Assembly (NCBI RefSeq): GCF_013133795.1
Contig: NZ_JABGBN010000001.1
Location: forward strand, 620,001-684,000
DNA length: 64,000 nucleotides
Reading direction: 5' to 3'
From: Pelistega suis
Lineage (GTDB): Bacteria > Pseudomonadota > Gammaproteobacteria > Burkholderiales > Burkholderiaceae_B
How positions within the stretch are numbered: position 1 is the first letter of the stretch; every line of letters starts with the position of its first letter. A program made the position numbers and the translations under genes. Shown piece by piece: positions 46,569 to 56,802 of this stretch. The notes under the pieces were generated by a model. It searched no databases, was not told the DNA's origin, and was given only the letters and a program-made list of their open reading frames with translations.

Positions 46569-47294
46569 ATGAAAAAAATCACACAAATAGTTTTGTTAAG
46601 CATAGTCGCGATGGCGTCTCAAGCTTATGCTCAGGAGTTCAACGTTAATAATGATTTGCTGGGTAATGAGGCAACTTTTCAGACGGATTTAGGAAAGGTT
46701 ACGTTTTCTGAAATTCCTAAAGTGGAAAACAAAGTTAAAAGCGATGCTCGCCAACAATTAAGCGATTTTGTTAAAAACATTAAATCTGCTACCGGTCAGT
46801 TTGCTCAAGCAACAACGGGCGGTAAAGCAAAACCTGCACAATCGGGTACATTTGCTTTTGAGCGTCCGGGTAAGTTCTCTTGGAAAGTGACTAAACCATT
46901 TGAGCAAAGTGTGATTTCTGACGGTAAGCTGGTTTACCAATATGACCCCGATTTAGCACAGGTTACTGAGCGATTAGTAAAGGATGCAGTAGGTGCCTCA
47001 CCAGCCTCCATTCTTTTTGGTACGGGTAGTTTAGAGCAGAACTTTACGGTCAAAACCTTACCCGAAAAAGATGGTATGGTATGGTTGCGTGCGACCCCTA
47101 AGGTAGCAGATGCTGGCATGAGCCATATTGATATTGCTTTTGCTAATAATTTACCAGCAGAGTTAAGAATTTTAGATTCGTTTGGTCAGACAACCACCAT
47201 TAAACTACGTAATTTTAAATCGAATGCAGCTGTTTCTGCGGCTACGTTCCATTTTACAGCACCAGCTGGTGTGGATCGTGTTCGTCTAAACTAA
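46569..47294 (+). CDS. lolA: Outer-membrane lipoprotein carrier protein LolA
   Basis: Periplasmic chaperone that ferries lipoproteins (BamE among them) from LolCDE to LolB. 241 residues with a signal peptide ending SQAYA-Q (residues 1-21). The family segments FAFERPGKFSWKVTKPFEQSVISDG, LVYQYDPDLAQV and a LRN..SNAAVSAATFHFTAPAGV end are clear. It is longer than the typical 205 residues because of an insertion just after the signal peptide (residues about 22-60). ftsK lies 116 bp upstream and rarA 33 bp downstream. Confidence 0.93.
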   Translation: MKKITQIVLLSIVAMASQAYAQEFNVNNDLLGNEATFQTDLGKVTFSEIPKVENKVKSDARQQLSDFVKNIKSATGQFAQATTGGKAKPAQSGTFAFERPGKFSWKVTKPFEQSVISDGKLVYQYDPDLAQVTERLVKDAVGASPASILFGTGSLEQNFTVKTLPEKDGMVWLRATPKVADAGMSHIDIAFANNLPAELRILDSFGQTTTIKLRNFKSNAAVSAATFHFTAPAGVDRVRLN

Positions 47295-47327
47295 GTTTGA
47301 CGAAATATCTGTGAGGGCGATGACGAC

Positions 47328-48656
47328 ATGCAGCAAGGTGATGATTTATTCACACAAGCTTTATTAAATGCACCATTAGCAGAGCGTCTTCGTCCTCGTT
47401 CCTTAGATGAGGTAGTTGGTCAAACGCATTTATTAGCAGAGGGCAAGCCTTTGCGAGTAGCTTTCCAATCGGGACGTCCACATTCTATGATTTTCTGGGG
47501 TCCACCTGGTGTGGGCAAGACAACCTTAGCACGCTTGATGGCTAATGGTTTTGATGCACATTTTATTGCTATCTCTGCGGTATTAGGTGGTGTTAAAGAT
47601 ATTCGTGATGCTGTGCAATCGGCACAAATTGCCCAATCCCAAGGACGTAAAACCATTTTATTTGTCGATGAAGTTCATCGGTTTAATAAAGCACAACAAG
47701 ACGCTTTTTTACCCTATGTAGAAAGTGGGTTGTTTACCTTTATTGGAGCGACGACGGAGAATCCATCTTTTGAAGTTAATTCGGCTTTACTTTCAAGAGC
47801 ACGTGTGTATGTGCTGGAGTCATTAAAGCCAGAGGAATTGAATATTTTACTGGACCGAGCGTTGACTGTCGTTAATGAAGCGCACCCAGATACACCGTTT
47901 ACCTTAGATGAGGATGTACGTGAGCATTTAGCACAATGGGCTGACGGTGACGGTCGTCGTCTGGTGAATGCGATTGAAATTGTATTGGAGTCTGCGCTTG
48001 CAGTAGGGCAATATACCATTGATATGGCGTGGTTAGAGCGGTTTTTACCTCAAAACTTACGACGATTTGATAAGGGAGGCGATGCTTTTTATGATCAAAT
48101 TAGTGCCTTACATAAATCTGTTCGCGGCTCGAATCCTGATGCGGCATTGTACTGGCTAACGCGGATGTTAGACGGAGGGGCAGATCCTAAGTATTTATCG
48201 CGTCGTATTGTCCGCATGGCATGGGAGGATATTGGTCTAGCAGATCCTCGAGCGATGCAAATTGCCAATGATGCGGCAGCCACTTATGAGCGATTAGGCA
48301 GTCCGGAGGGTGAGTTAGCCTTGGCACAAGCCGTTATTTATTTGGCGATTGCAGCAAAAAGTAATGCAGGCTATATGGCCTACAATCAAGCAAGAGCATT
48401 TGTGCAAAAGGATAAATCTCGTCCTGTACCAATGCATTTACGTAATGCACCGACTAAGCTGATGAAAGAGCTAGGTTATGGGAAAACCTATCGTTATGCA
48501 CATGATGAACCTCATGCTTATGCTGCAGGAGAAAGCTATTTGCCGGATGGCATGGAAGATCCTCACTGGTATCAACCCGTCCCTCGAGGTTTAGAAATTA
48601 AAATTGCTGAAAAAATGGCATTTTTGCGCGAATTAGATGAAGAAGCAAATTCTTAA
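47328..48656 (+). CDS. rarA: Replication-associated recombination protein A (RarA/MgsA)
   Basis: AAA+ ATPase related to clamp loaders that acts at stalled replication forks. 442 residues: Walker A GPPGVGKTTL near residue 58, Walker B ILFVDEVHRFNK, sensor 1 GATTENPSFEVNSALLSRA, and the C-terminal tetramerisation domain with FYDQISALHKSVRGS. Follows lolA as in many proteobacteria. Confidence 0.96.
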   Translation: MQQGDDLFTQALLNAPLAERLRPRSLDEVVGQTHLLAEGKPLRVAFQSGRPHSMIFWGPPGVGKTTLARLMANGFDAHFIAISAVLGGVKDIRDAVQSAQIAQSQGRKTILFVDEVHRFNKAQQDAFLPYVESGLFTFIGATTENPSFEVNSALLSRARVYVLESLKPEELNILLDRALTVVNEAHPDTPFTLDEDVREHLAQWADGDGRRLVNAIEIVLESALAVGQYTIDMAWLERFLPQNLRRFDKGGDAFYDQISALHKSVRGSNPDAALYWLTRMLDGGADPKYLSRRIVRMAWEDIGLADPRAMQIANDAAATYERLGSPEGELALAQAVIYLAIAAKSNAGYMAYNQARAFVQKDKSRPVPMHLRNAPTKLMKELGYGKTYRYAHDEPHAYAAGESYLPDGMEDPHWYQPVPRGLEIKIAEKMAFLRELDEEANS

Positions 48657-48729
48657 GGTGCAATAGGATAGCACTGCGCAAGAGTGTTACAATAGACCTT
48701 TATTTTAAGTCTTAAAATTAAGGTTCAGA

Positions 48730-49770
48730 ATGAACGAACAGCAGTTTGCTAGCGATAATTATGCTGGCGTTTGCCCCGAAGCTTGGGAGGCTATGCAAAA
48801 AGCCAATCAAGGATCGGCTGTCGCTTATGGTGATGATGAGTGGACGGCATTAGCATCAGATGGCTTTCGTCGATTGTTTAATATTGATTGTGAAGTTTTT
48901 TTTGTTTTTAATGGTACAGCCGCTAACTCATTAGCGTTGGCTTCACTCTGTCAGTCTTATCATAGTGTGATTTGTAGTGCAGCAGCACATATCGAAACTG
49001 ATGAGTGTGGAGCACCAGAGTTTTTCTCCAATGGCTCCAAACTATTAGTTGCACCAGCAGTAGATGGTAAGCTTACGCCTGAAGCCATTCGTACATTGGC
49101 GCTTAGTCGGACGGATATTCATTTCCCTAAACCTCGTGTCGTGACAATTACCCAGCCAACCGAAACAGGGTTGGTCTATTCCATTGATGAAATTAAAGCG
49201 ATTTCTGCTGTTTGCAAAGAGTTTAATTTAAAATTGCATATGGACGGTGCTCGCTTTGCCCATGCTTGTGAGTTTTTAGCTTGCGAGCCTGCGGATATTA
49301 GTTGGAAAGCGGGTGTTGATGTGCTATGTTTTGGTGGTACCAAAAATGGAATGGCTGTTGGTGAGGCTGTTTTATTTTTTGATAAAGCCTTGGCAGAGGA
49401 TTTTGATTATCGCTGTAAACAAGCGGGTCAGCTAGCATCGAAAATGCGCTTTTTAGCGGCTCCTTGGGTGGGGATGTTAGAGAGTGGAGCATGGTTAAAA
49501 AATGCTCAGCATGCGAATCGAGCAGCACGCTTTTTGGCAGAGCAGTTAAGCACTATAGCAGAGGTAAAATTAATGTTTCCTGTCCAAGCTAATGGTGTTT
49601 TCTTGCAAGCCGAAACATCCGTCTTAGATAACTTAAGGGCTAAAGGTTGGCGTTTTTACACCTTTATTGGTGGTGGTGCTCGGTTTATGTTTGCTTGGGA
49701 TGCTGATTTGGCACGAGTGCAACAATTAGCGGATGATATTAAAGCCGCGGTATCGGAACAAGCCGTTTAG
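48730..49770 (+). CDS. ltaE: Low-specificity L-threonine aldolase
   Basis: PLP enzyme that splits L-threonine or allo-threonine to glycine and acetaldehyde. 346 residues. The PLP lysine is in LCFGGTKNGM near residue 203, the pyridine-ring Asp is in LHMDGARFAHA, and FNGTAANSLAL near residue 60 is a conserved phosphate contact. The family is the beta-eliminating lyase fold; threonine aldolase is the best call, but the exact substrate preference is not readable. It lies between rarA and serS. Confidence 0.88.
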   Translation: MNEQQFASDNYAGVCPEAWEAMQKANQGSAVAYGDDEWTALASDGFRRLFNIDCEVFFVFNGTAANSLALASLCQSYHSVICSAAAHIETDECGAPEFFSNGSKLLVAPAVDGKLTPEAIRTLALSRTDIHFPKPRVVTITQPTETGLVYSIDEIKAISAVCKEFNLKLHMDGARFAHACEFLACEPADISWKAGVDVLCFGGTKNGMAVGEAVLFFDKALAEDFDYRCKQAGQLASKMRFLAAPWVGMLESGAWLKNAQHANRAARFLAEQLSTIAEVKLMFPVQANGVFLQAETSVLDNLRAKGWRFYTFIGGGARFMFAWDADLARVQQLADDIKAAVSEQAV

Positions 49771-49824
49771 CTTCATTATCTTGAAATAGTGAATGATTAG
49801 AACTTATTAAATGAATTAAATTAA

Positions 49825-51183
<1,359 letters not shown>

Positions 51184-51293
51184 ATTAGACAGGGGAGGGG
51201 GTGTAAATCCCTATTGAAACTTGTTGAAATATTTCTTAGAATATAACGTTAAGTTATTTAGACAACTGGGAAAGAAATATGACGCCGTATGTA

Positions 51294-51305
51294 CCCCCCC
51301 CCCCC
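51294..51305 (+). repeat. Homopolymeric tract of 12 C (probable phase-variation switch)
   Basis: The tract lies between the ATG with the best ribosome-binding site (51279, GGGA 7 nt upstream) and the signal peptide of the second adhesin. At 12 C, the frame from 51279 stops at TAA 51306-51308 after nine codons. At 11 or 14 C it would run straight into the adhesin frame. Confidence 0.85.
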
Positions 51306-51333
51306 TAAAAATAAACTTCGCTATGGCGGTTTA

Positions 51334-54300
51334 ATGATGTTTAAACCCCATATTCTTGCCCTATATCTCGGAATTTCGCCAGTCGCCTTGGCAACATTAC
51401 CCGAGGGAATTACCGCAGGGATTCAAAATATCGCCTTAGGTGAGGGAAGTTTTGCGAGTGGTACTTCCTCTCAAGCGGTGGGTCAGGGGGCTGTGGCGAC
51501 TGGGGGCAATATTACCCCAGAAGCCTTTGCTCAAGCGTATGCGCAGTATACAGATTTAATCGCGCAGATTAACAACTTACGCCAAGAGATAGCTGGGGTA
51601 GAGCGTCAGCAAGGAATTAAGCAACTCGAAGAGCAGGATATTCAGCAACAATTAACCCAACTAGAAACCCTTATTGCCGCAGCACAGCTCAAACTGGATA
51701 AGCAAGCAGAGATTGCCTTACAAAAACAAGGGCAAGAGACGCTACGTCAACAAATGCAGGGTGAGCTTGATACGCTACAACAGACCTTTAATAGTAATAG
51801 CTTTAATGTGCCTGGCGATAAAAAGACGGTTTATAATAATTTTATTTCCGTATTAAATGCATTGGATTGGGAAAAACTTAAGCAAGCTGGCGGACGTGAT
51901 GCTCTTGTTCAAGATTTAAAAACAGGGATTGAGCGAGACTTCGGATCCAGTGTTAATTTTCCTATTGAGAAATATAATCAATTGATTGATGGTTATATTA
52001 ATATACAAGGCAATATTACCTTTTTAGAAGAGCCTTTTAAGCAGCGTCTGTTTAATGATTTTAAATCAGGCAGTTTTCGCAATACCCTATTAAGCAACAC
52101 AGGGCTTGGTGTTGGTCATTATTATGAGAATCCAACGTCTTATAGCTACGTGGGATTTGGTGAACATTATCTTTTACAAGAAGGAATTCGCGTCGATCGC
52201 CGAGATGAATCGGCGGACGAGTTGCTATCACGGGTAGTGGATCCTAAACAAGGCGATTTTAGTGGACGGCCAACATTTGATCTTCCTAATCCCCCTATGG
52301 GGACGCCTGAGGAAGAAGAGTGGCTTCGATTGGAAAGAGAATGGAATCAAAAAGTGTATAGACCATGGTATAACACGCATATTGCTCCTCTAGATATGGG
52401 AAATAGCTTAGCAAAATCGGCTCTGCAACGCACAGTGCGTCTATTGGCGGCAGATTCTACGAGTAAAGTGGCCAAATTACTTGCACAGTATAATAGTCGT
52501 CCCGCTAACCTAGGTAGCAGCAGTATATTATCTCTGTTGTTAGCCCCAGTATTAACGCGATCGCTCAATACCTCCGAAGCATCGATGGTGGTTGATGCTT
52601 TTTTAGTCAGAAATGGGGGTAGTTTATTTGAAAATTCTTCTTCTTCGGCTATAAGCTTAGCAGACTTACAAAGATTAGAAGTCTGGCATCAAGGACAACG
52701 GACATTATTGTCATTGGTGGACTATAACTCTGATGATTGGCTCTTTGATAAAGAAGAGCATCGCCAATTTGTAGAGGATAAGGTCAAGCCTTTTCTCACA
52801 AAAGTTGAGCAATTTACCCGTACCATGCGCCGTTTAGAGGATACTTCTCTCACGCAAGAAGAGCGTGATGCGATTGCCGCTGAGGTGATTGAGCAGCGAA
52901 AGCAATTAGCGCTTATTTATAAGGAACCACAAAATTATTTAACAGGGTTTAGACCCACGAAGTGGATTGATGAGTCTTTAAAGAATCTAATGGTGGAGTC
53001 ACGAGATTTAATGCTAGCTTATCAAGATGAGGCGGTACGGACATTATTACCGTATTCTTCAACGGATAGCTTGATTTTGGCTGCGAAACTAGCGGTTGAT
53101 CAGCAATTACAAGCCCTAGCAGATAAGCAAACAGCGATTACCCAAGTCGATAACCAAATTGCGGCTTTGCAAGCCGAGTGGGACAGCTATCGTCTGACGC
53201 TAGACGAACAAGAGGCAGCCACTCAAAAAGTCGAATGGGAGAGACGTCTTGCCGATAAGCAACAAGAGCTTCAAGCCTTGGCAGACCAATTAAAAACTCA
53301 GCGCGATACCTTATTAGGTTTAAATACCCAAGTGGATAACTCTCCTTTGGGTGGTCAAGGACAAAATGCCATCGCTCAAGGGACCGATGCCTTTGCTTCT
53401 GGTGCGGATAGTATGGCGATTGGCACTAAGGCGCTCGCCATCGGCGATAAGAGTATCGCTCAGGGGGCGGAGGCTGTGGCTAAAGGGGAGCATAGTATTG
53501 CCCTAGGCACACAAGCACAAGCCCTTAAGGCACGGGCGATTGCGATAGGACATCAAGCCATTGCCAATGCAGAAGGGGCAGTCGCGATGGGCGATCGTGC
53601 TGGCGTGGGTGAAAAAGGTATCAATGCCATTGCCATCGGAACCGAGAGCCTCGTCGATGCGGAGAATGCCGTCGGCATCGGTACCCGGGTAAAAGTAACA
53701 GGTAAAGACGCTGTGGCGGTGGGCGCTGCTAGCATCGTGACGGGCAATCAGGCAGTGAGTGTAGGTGCCAATAATACGGTAACCGGTAATACCGCCGTAA
53801 GTATCGGCAGTGGTAACCAAGTGCTGCATGATAAGGCAATTGCCATCGGCGCAAATATCACCGAAACTGCCGCCAATTCCGTCAATCTCGGACATGAGTC
53901 AGTCGCCGTCGTCACGCCTAATGAGCAAACAGCGGGTATGGCAAGTTATGCTTATTCTCCTTTGCTCAGTGAGGTCTATCAATTTGCCGCCAGCCAGCCA
54001 GCAGGGGTGGTGACGATTGGGGCAAAAGGCAGTGAGCGTCGTTTACAAAATGTTGCTGCTGGCTTTATTGCGCCAACCAGTACGGATGCGATTAATGGTA
54101 GCCAACTCTATAGCGTGATTAAGGCGGTCGATGAGGGGCAGATTGGTATCGTCCGTCAGGATCGTAAAACCGGTGAGATTGGTATTGCGACGCATTTATC
54201 GGGTAGTGTGGTGAACATCAGTAACAATCAAGGCATGGCGCGTCAACTCAGTGGAGTCGCTGATGGAGTGGCACCGACCGATGCCGTGAATATGCGTCAG

Positions 54301-54591
54301 TTTAACCGTGAGGTAGGGCGCTTAGATGGGCGAGTCGATAAGGTCGAGCGTGATGTCAAATCCATCAAAGGTTCGGTCGCCAATGCGGTTGCCATGGCAA
54401 GTATGCCAGCTGCATCTATGCCAGGTCAAAGCTTATTGAGTATCGGTACAGGACATGCAGTGAATACCGCAGCGGTTGCCGTTGGTTATAGTCATATGAG
54501 TGATTCAGGTAAAGTCTCTTATAAGCTGAATAGTAGCCTTTCTAATCGAGGTAGTTTTGCCGTTGGTGCGGGTGTCGGTTTTGCTTGGTAA
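51334..54591 (+). CDS. YadA-like trimeric autotransporter adhesin, probably phase variable
   Basis: 1085 residues from the ATG at 51334. A conventional signal peptide (MMFKPHILALYLGISPVALA) with no ESPR is followed by a short YadA-head segment (NIALGEGSFASG). Then comes a long coiled coil (about 60-150), a central globular part of unknown fold (about 160-510), a second coiled coil (about 510-660), a block of head repeats (about 670-870, AIAIGHQAIANAEGAVAMG style), the neck ERRLQNVAAGFIAPTSTDAI near 901, and a YadA membrane anchor ending VGAGVGFAW. The frame is also open upstream through the C tract to an ATG at 51289. With 12 C, the best-placed start (51279) is out of frame, so expression in this copy may be off or rely on weaker starts. 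Likely adhesion or serum resistance; ligand unknown. Confidence 0.9.
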   Translation: MMFKPHILALYLGISPVALATLPEGITAGIQNIALGEGSFASGTSSQAVGQGAVATGGNITPEAFAQAYAQYTDLIAQINNLRQEIAGVERQQGIKQLEEQDIQQQLTQLETLIAAAQLKLDKQAEIALQKQGQETLRQQMQGELDTLQQTFNSNSFNVPGDKKTVYNNFISVLNALDWEKLKQAGGRDALVQDLKTGIERDFGSSVNFPIEKYNQLIDGYINIQGNITFLEEPFKQRLFNDFKSGSFRNTLLSNTGLGVGHYYENPTSYSYVGFGEHYLLQEGIRVDRRDESADELLSRVVDPKQGDFSGRPTFDLPNPPMGTPEEEEWLRLEREWNQKVYRPWYNTHIAPLDMGNSLAKSALQRTVRLLAADSTSKVAKLLAQYNSRPANLGSSSILSLLLAPVLTRSLNTSEASMVVDAFLVRNGGSLFENSSSSAISLADLQRLEVWHQGQRTLLSLVDYNSDDWLFDKEEHRQFVEDKVKPFLTKVEQFTRTMRRLEDTSLTQEERDAIAAEVIEQRKQLALIYKEPQNYLTGFRPTKWIDESLKNLMVESRDLMLAYQDEAVRTLLPYSSTDSLILAAKLAVDQQLQALADKQTAITQVDNQIAALQAEWDSYRLTLDEQEAATQKVEWERRLADKQQELQALADQLKTQRDTLLGLNTQVDNSPLGGQGQNAIAQGTDAFASGADSMAIGTKALAIGDKSIAQGAEAVAKGEHSIALGTQAQALKARAIAIGHQAIANAEGAVAMGDRAGVGEKGINAIAIGTESLVDAENAVGIGTRVKVTGKDAVAVGAASIVTGNQAVSVGANNTVTGNTAVSIGSGNQVLHDKAIAIGANITETAANSVNLGHESVAVVTPNEQTAGMASYAYSPLLSEVYQFAASQPAGVVTIGAKGSERRLQNVAAGFIAPTSTDAINGSQLYSVIKAVDEGQIGIVRQDRKTGEIGIATHLSGSVVNISNNQGMARQLSGVADGVAPTDAVNMRQFNREVGRLDGRVDKVERDVKSIKGSVANAVAMASMPAASMPGQSLLSIGTGHAVNTAAVAVGYSHMSDSGKVSYKLNSSLSNRGSFAVGAGVGFAW

Positions 54592-54612
54592 AAAAGAGCA
54601 CCGATGATTTGT

Positions 54613-54647
54613 AAGCTAGGTAGTCGTAGATTGCCTAGCTTTTTTTC
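54613..54647 (+). terminator. Terminator of the second adhesin gene
   Basis: AAGCTAGG and CCTAGCTT around a 13-base loop, followed by seven T. Confidence 0.88.
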
Positions 54648-54686
54648 TATGCTAATATAAACAGATTATATTTTTTGAGTTTTATT

Positions 54687-55475
54687 ATGCTATTTCTATT
54701 ATCACCCGCAAAAAAATTAGATTATGACACGCCATTACAGGTGCAAAAGTATACGCAGCCTTTATTTGTAAAAGAGGCGGAAAGTTTAATTAATATTTTA
54801 CGTACAAAATCAGTTCAAGAGATTGCGGAGTTGATGGACTTAAGTCAAGCTTTATCGGAACTCAATGTCGCCCGTTATGCAGAATGGGAGCCGACTTTTT
54901 CGCTAGAAAATTCTCGTCAAGCCCTGTTAGCGTTTAATGGTGATGTCTATGAGGGATTGGAAGCACATACCTTAAATGCAAAGCAACTGGACTGGGCGCA
55001 AGAGCATGTGGCGATTTTGAGTGGACTGTATGGTGTATTACGCCCATTAGATTTAATGCAAGCTTATCGCTTAGAGATGGGGACTCGTCTAGAAAACCCA
55101 GCAGGTAAGACGTTATACGCTTATTGGGGCTCGACTATTGCAACTTATCTCAATGAGCGTTTAGAGGCGGACAAAGCACCGATTATCATTAACTTAGCCT
55201 CAGAAGAATACTTTAAATCGGTAGACTTAAAGACCTTAAAAGCACGTGTCGTGCAATGTGTTTTCCAAGAATATAAAAATGGGACGTATAAGGTCATTAG
55301 TTTTAATGCTAAACGTGCACGTGGTTTGATGGCAAGATTTGCGATTGAACATCAGGCAAAAACACCAGAAGATTTATTATCTTTTGATGTTGAGGGCTAT
55401 CATTATGACGCTGAGGTATCAAGTAAGGATAAACTTGTGTTTCGTCGCAAACTAGATAAGTCATTAATTAAATAG
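54687..55475 (+). CDS. yaaA: Peroxide stress protein YaaA (DUF328/UPF0246)
   Basis: Cytoplasmic protein that limits free iron and Fenton damage during hydrogen peroxide stress in E. coli. 262 residues. The family landmarks are LLSPAKKLDYD at the start, FNGDVYEGL, LSGLYGVLRPLDLMQAYRLEMGTRL, NLASEEYFKSVD and FNAKRARGLMARF. ATG at 54687 has TTGAG about 7 nt upstream; an in-frame TTG at 54675 is less likely. Confidence 0.93.
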   Translation: MLFLLSPAKKLDYDTPLQVQKYTQPLFVKEAESLINILRTKSVQEIAELMDLSQALSELNVARYAEWEPTFSLENSRQALLAFNGDVYEGLEAHTLNAKQLDWAQEHVAILSGLYGVLRPLDLMQAYRLEMGTRLENPAGKTLYAYWGSTIATYLNERLEADKAPIIINLASEEYFKSVDLKTLKARVVQCVFQEYKNGTYKVISFNAKRARGLMARFAIEHQAKTPEDLLSFDVEGYHYDAEVSSKDKLVFRRKLDKSLIK

Positions 55476-55566
55476 TTTACACTTAAATAAGTGCATGCTT
55501 AAAAATCCTCAGAGAGGGTGTATCTGCACCTTGATAGGCTTGGTGTAGGATACAAGGAGACATTGT

Positions 55567-56796
55567 ATGAAAGACAGCACAGGCATAAAAATTTTCTTTC
55601 TATTTGCATTTGCCTATTTTATTTCTAATTTATTTAGAGGCGTTAATGTTGCCTTTGCTCCATTTCTGATTGAAGAACTCCAACTGTCTGCAACCAGTTT
55701 AGGTTTATTAACGAGCATTTATTTTATTGCTTTTGCCTTATTCCAATTACCAGCAGGATTGGCATTAGATAAATGGGGGCCTAAGTGTACCCATGCCTTC
55801 TTATTGTGTATTTGTGCGATAGGTGGTCTGATTTATGCTTTAGCCGACAGTTTTACGGGCTTGCTAGTAGGACGTATTTTCATTGGGATTGGTATTGCCG
55901 TTGGTTTGGCGGGTAGTATTTTAATCTATACGCAAAACTTTCCTCTAGCACGATTACCTATGCTGACAGGTTTAACTGTTGCTATTGGTGGTTTAGGGGG
56001 AGTTGTTGTTGGTGCGCCGTTAACCTTTGCACTAGAGTATTTTCATTGGTCCACGATTACCATTGTTATTTCTATGGTCACCGCTGTTATTGCGGTAAGT
56101 ATTTGGGTCTTATTGCCTGATACACATACTTCACACCAACTTAGTTTTAAAGCACAATGCCAAGGGACGATTAAGATTTTTAAAACACCGACCTTTTGGC
56201 GCTGGGTATCATTACCCGCGACAACAGGGGGGATGTTCTATGCAGCGCATACGCTTTGGGTACGTCATTATATGGCAGAGGTATTGCAATATAGTCCTGC
56301 GGAAATTGCTGGGTATGTCTCGTTGATTGGTATTTCGATGGTATTGGGGACAGCCTCGACGGGGCTATTGGCGCGTCGTGTAGAGGCATTAGGGATTAGT
56401 CTGCATTATTTTAGTGGGATTGGTATGCTGAGTTTTATGCTTATCCAGTTCTTACTGATTTTAGAAGTTCCTGTACCAGCAGTGATAACATGGTTTGTCT
56501 TTGGTTTTGCTGGCTCCAGTTGGACCGTTAATTTTGCCTCAGGGGCGGAGATTTTTCCTGCACATATTTTGGGGCGTGTTACCACGTCTTATAATGTGGT
56601 GTTTTTTTCGTCTATTTTCCTCACACAATTATTGATTGGTTATATTGTGGATATGTGGGATAAATTACCCAATGGACAATATCCTGCTATTGCGCATATG
56701 ACGGCATGGTCATTTTTCTTAGCGATACAGACCATCACCGCCATTATTTTCTTTTGGCCTAGACCTTTAAAAGTTGACCCCCAACGGTTTGATTAG
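55567..56796 (+). CDS. Major facilitator superfamily transporter
   Basis: A 409-residue inner-membrane secondary transporter with about 12 hydrophobic helices and a loop near residues 180-215 between the halves. The helix 2-3 loop carries LPAGLALDKWGPKCTHAFLL, a G-x-L-x-D-(K/R)-x-G motif A variant. The start of the N-terminal half (NLFRGVNVAFAPFLIEELQLS) resembles the nitrate/cyanate-type and hexuronate-type MFS groups, but the substrate cannot be assigned. An imperfect ribosome-binding site (AAGGAG) precedes the ATG. It converges with the FUSC gene 6 bp away. Confidence 0.85.
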   Translation: MKDSTGIKIFFLFAFAYFISNLFRGVNVAFAPFLIEELQLSATSLGLLTSIYFIAFALFQLPAGLALDKWGPKCTHAFLLCICAIGGLIYALADSFTGLLVGRIFIGIGIAVGLAGSILIYTQNFPLARLPMLTGLTVAIGGLGGVVVGAPLTFALEYFHWSTITIVISMVTAVIAVSIWVLLPDTHTSHQLSFKAQCQGTIKIFKTPTFWRWVSLPATTGGMFYAAHTLWVRHYMAEVLQYSPAEIAGYVSLIGISMVLGTASTGLLARRVEALGISLHYFSGIGMLSFMLIQFLLILEVPVPAVITWFVFGFAGSSWTVNFASGAEIFPAHILGRVTTSYNVVFFSSIFLTQLLIGYIVDMWDKLPNGQYPAIAHMTAWSFFLAIQTITAIIFFWPRPLKVDPQRFD

Positions 56797-56802
56797 CCCT
56801 TT

